Of a stretch of 64,000 nucleotides of DNA, positions 63,211 through 64,000 are shown one piece after another. Numbering within the stretch: position 1 is the first letter of the stretch; each line of letters starts with the position of its first letter. A model generated the notes under the pieces. The model made no database searches and was not told the DNA's origin. It saw only the letters and a list, made by a program, of their open reading frames with translations. Both the position numbers and the translations under genes were made by a program. Source of the stretch: Gimesia sp. (GTDB lineage Bacteria; Planctomycetota; Planctomycetia; Planctomycetales; Planctomycetaceae); the NCBI RefSeq assembly GCF_040219335.1, contig NZ_JAVJSQ010000014.1:124001-188000 (forward strand), given 5' to 3'.

Positions 63211-64000
63211 TTATCCAATCATCTCTTTTAAAACGCTCTGTGGAGCCGCTGCATACTTCAATGGCTCCATCGAGAACGAGGCCCTCCCCTGCGAGAGACT
63301 GCGAATCTGGGTAGAATAGCCAAACAATTGTGAAAGAGGGGCTTCCACTTCCATCACACACAAATCTCCGCGCCATTCACTGTTGAGCACATTGGCATTC
63401 CGCGAACTGAGATCTGCCTGGATATTACCACGAAATTCATCAGGCGTTACGACTTCCATTTTCATGATCGGCTCGAGTAACTGAATCTTCGCATCCATAA
63501 TACATCCATGCAATGCCTCGGACGTGGCCGCCTCGACTGCAACATCGTTGGTCTCGCCTTCGCGAGACTGTGCATCCAATACCACGAACTGCACATTCAT
63601 CAAAGGAAACCCAACCTGGCCGCCCCCATCGACACCCAACCGCAGTGTCTCCATCAACTCTTTTTCCAATTCGGGATCCAGCACATTCGGCTTCAACTGG
63701 CTCTTGACGGAAATCGGCTTATCCCCTTTGAAGGGCTCCAAACGCAGCTTGACTTTGAAATACATATTCCCGTTGGCTGAAGGACGATTGAATTCGACCT
63801 CTTTCTCGACAGCCGCAGCAACAGTTTCCCGATAACTCACGCGCGGCTTATGCACTCGCACACTCAAGTTAAACTCTTTCTGCATTCGGTTTCGTAACAC
63901 CTCCAGATGCAATTCGCCCATCCCGGAAACAATGGTCTGTCCCGTCTCCTCGTTAGCCACTGCTTTAAACGTGGGATCCTGACGGGACAGCTTCTGCAAT
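63211..64000 (-). CDS. fusA: Elongation factor G, C-terminal part (gene continues beyond window)
   Basis: The right edge cuts the gene: 263 residues of EF-G domains III-V are present. Marks are ETGQTIVSGMGELHLEVLRNRMQKEFNLSVRVHKPRVSYRET in outline (key strings SGMGELHLEV and KPRVSYRET), PLMNVQFVVLDAQSREGETNDVAVEAATSEAL, LEPIMKMEVVTPDEFRGNIQADLSSR and the domain V end GYSTQIRSLSQGRASFSMEP. EF-G moves tRNA and mRNA after peptide transfer. It stands 269 bases ahead of rpsJ with a separate promoter between; rpsL and rpsG would be expected further upstream. Confidence 0.95.
   Translation of the reverse strand, partial: LQKLSRQDPTFKAVANEETGQTIVSGMGELHLEVLRNRMQKEFNLSVRVHKPRVSYRETVAAAVEKEVEFNRPSANGNMYFKVKLRLEPFKGDKPISVKSQLKPNVLDPELEKELMETLRLGVDGGGQVGFPLMNVQFVVLDAQSREGETNDVAVEAATSEALHGCIMDAKIQLLEPIMKMEVVTPDEFRGNIQADLSSRNANVLNSEWRGDLCVMEVEAPLSQLFGYSTQIRSLSQGRASFSMEPLKYAAAPQSVLKEMIG

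Overview
The window looks like chromosomal DNA of a planctomycete, probably of the Gimesia/Planctomicrobium kind. The evidence is a moderately GC-rich genome, many short lipoprotein or single-TM proteins, Gfo/Idh/MocA oxidoreductases, leucine-rich-repeat proteins, a futalosine-type menaquinone gene, ThyX, and ribosomal proteins with unusual acidic extensions. This assignment is inferred from gene content; no database was searched.

Region 0-8 kb: an SRPBCC protein, miaA, a GxxExxY-family putative nuclease gene enclosed by two inverted-repeat elements made of CACGAAARR 9-mers, an mqnD-like gene, and a compact + strand cluster (SDR, NadB-like flavoprotein, SDR, membrane-anchored LRR protein). 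Region 8-26 kb: a REC-kinase-REC hybrid, a two-gene - strand unit (secreted Gfo/Idh/MocA oxidoreductase plus a VOC-like protein), a surface-glycan unit (GT39-like integral membrane protein, GT2, methyltransferase), a second oxidoreductase, thyX, rpsU, ispD, an NtrC-like AAA+ regulator with a degenerate receiver and degenerate GAFTGA loop, a VOC protein, tandem TolB-like beta-propeller paralogues, an orphan BlaI-type repressor with visible operators, and a tyrosine-rich secreted protein.

Region 26-43 kb: an HD-GYP/CPBP-protease pair, an EpsC-type serine acetyltransferase, an FHA protein, a membrane-anchored coiled-coil protein, bioD, a zinc-ribbon/acidic/TM protein, an HtrA-type protease, RNase III, a transglutaminase-like lipoprotein, a charge-segregated small protein, a double-BON secreted protein and a small lipoprotein. 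Region 43-47.2 kb is accessory: small orphan genes, then a SUKH (SMI1/KNR4) reading frame broken by a stop and a frameshift and running into a leucine-rich-repeat ORF. It is visibly richer in A+T than its surroundings from about 44.3 kb.

Region 47.2-64 kb, all on the - strand: pyrE, a metallopeptidase-like gene, then (in transcription order from the right edge) fusA, the S10 and spc ribosomal operons, secY, rpmJ, rpsM, rpsK, rpoA and rplQ. rpmJ (38 aa) is annotated here from the bases. rpsN, rpmD, adk, map, infA and rpsD are absent from their usual places. Two near-consensus sigma-70 promoters, ahead of rpsJ and ahead of rpmJ, divide the cluster into two transcription units; an intrinsic terminator follows rplQ. 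No tRNA, rRNA, CRISPR array or insertion sequence was recognised.
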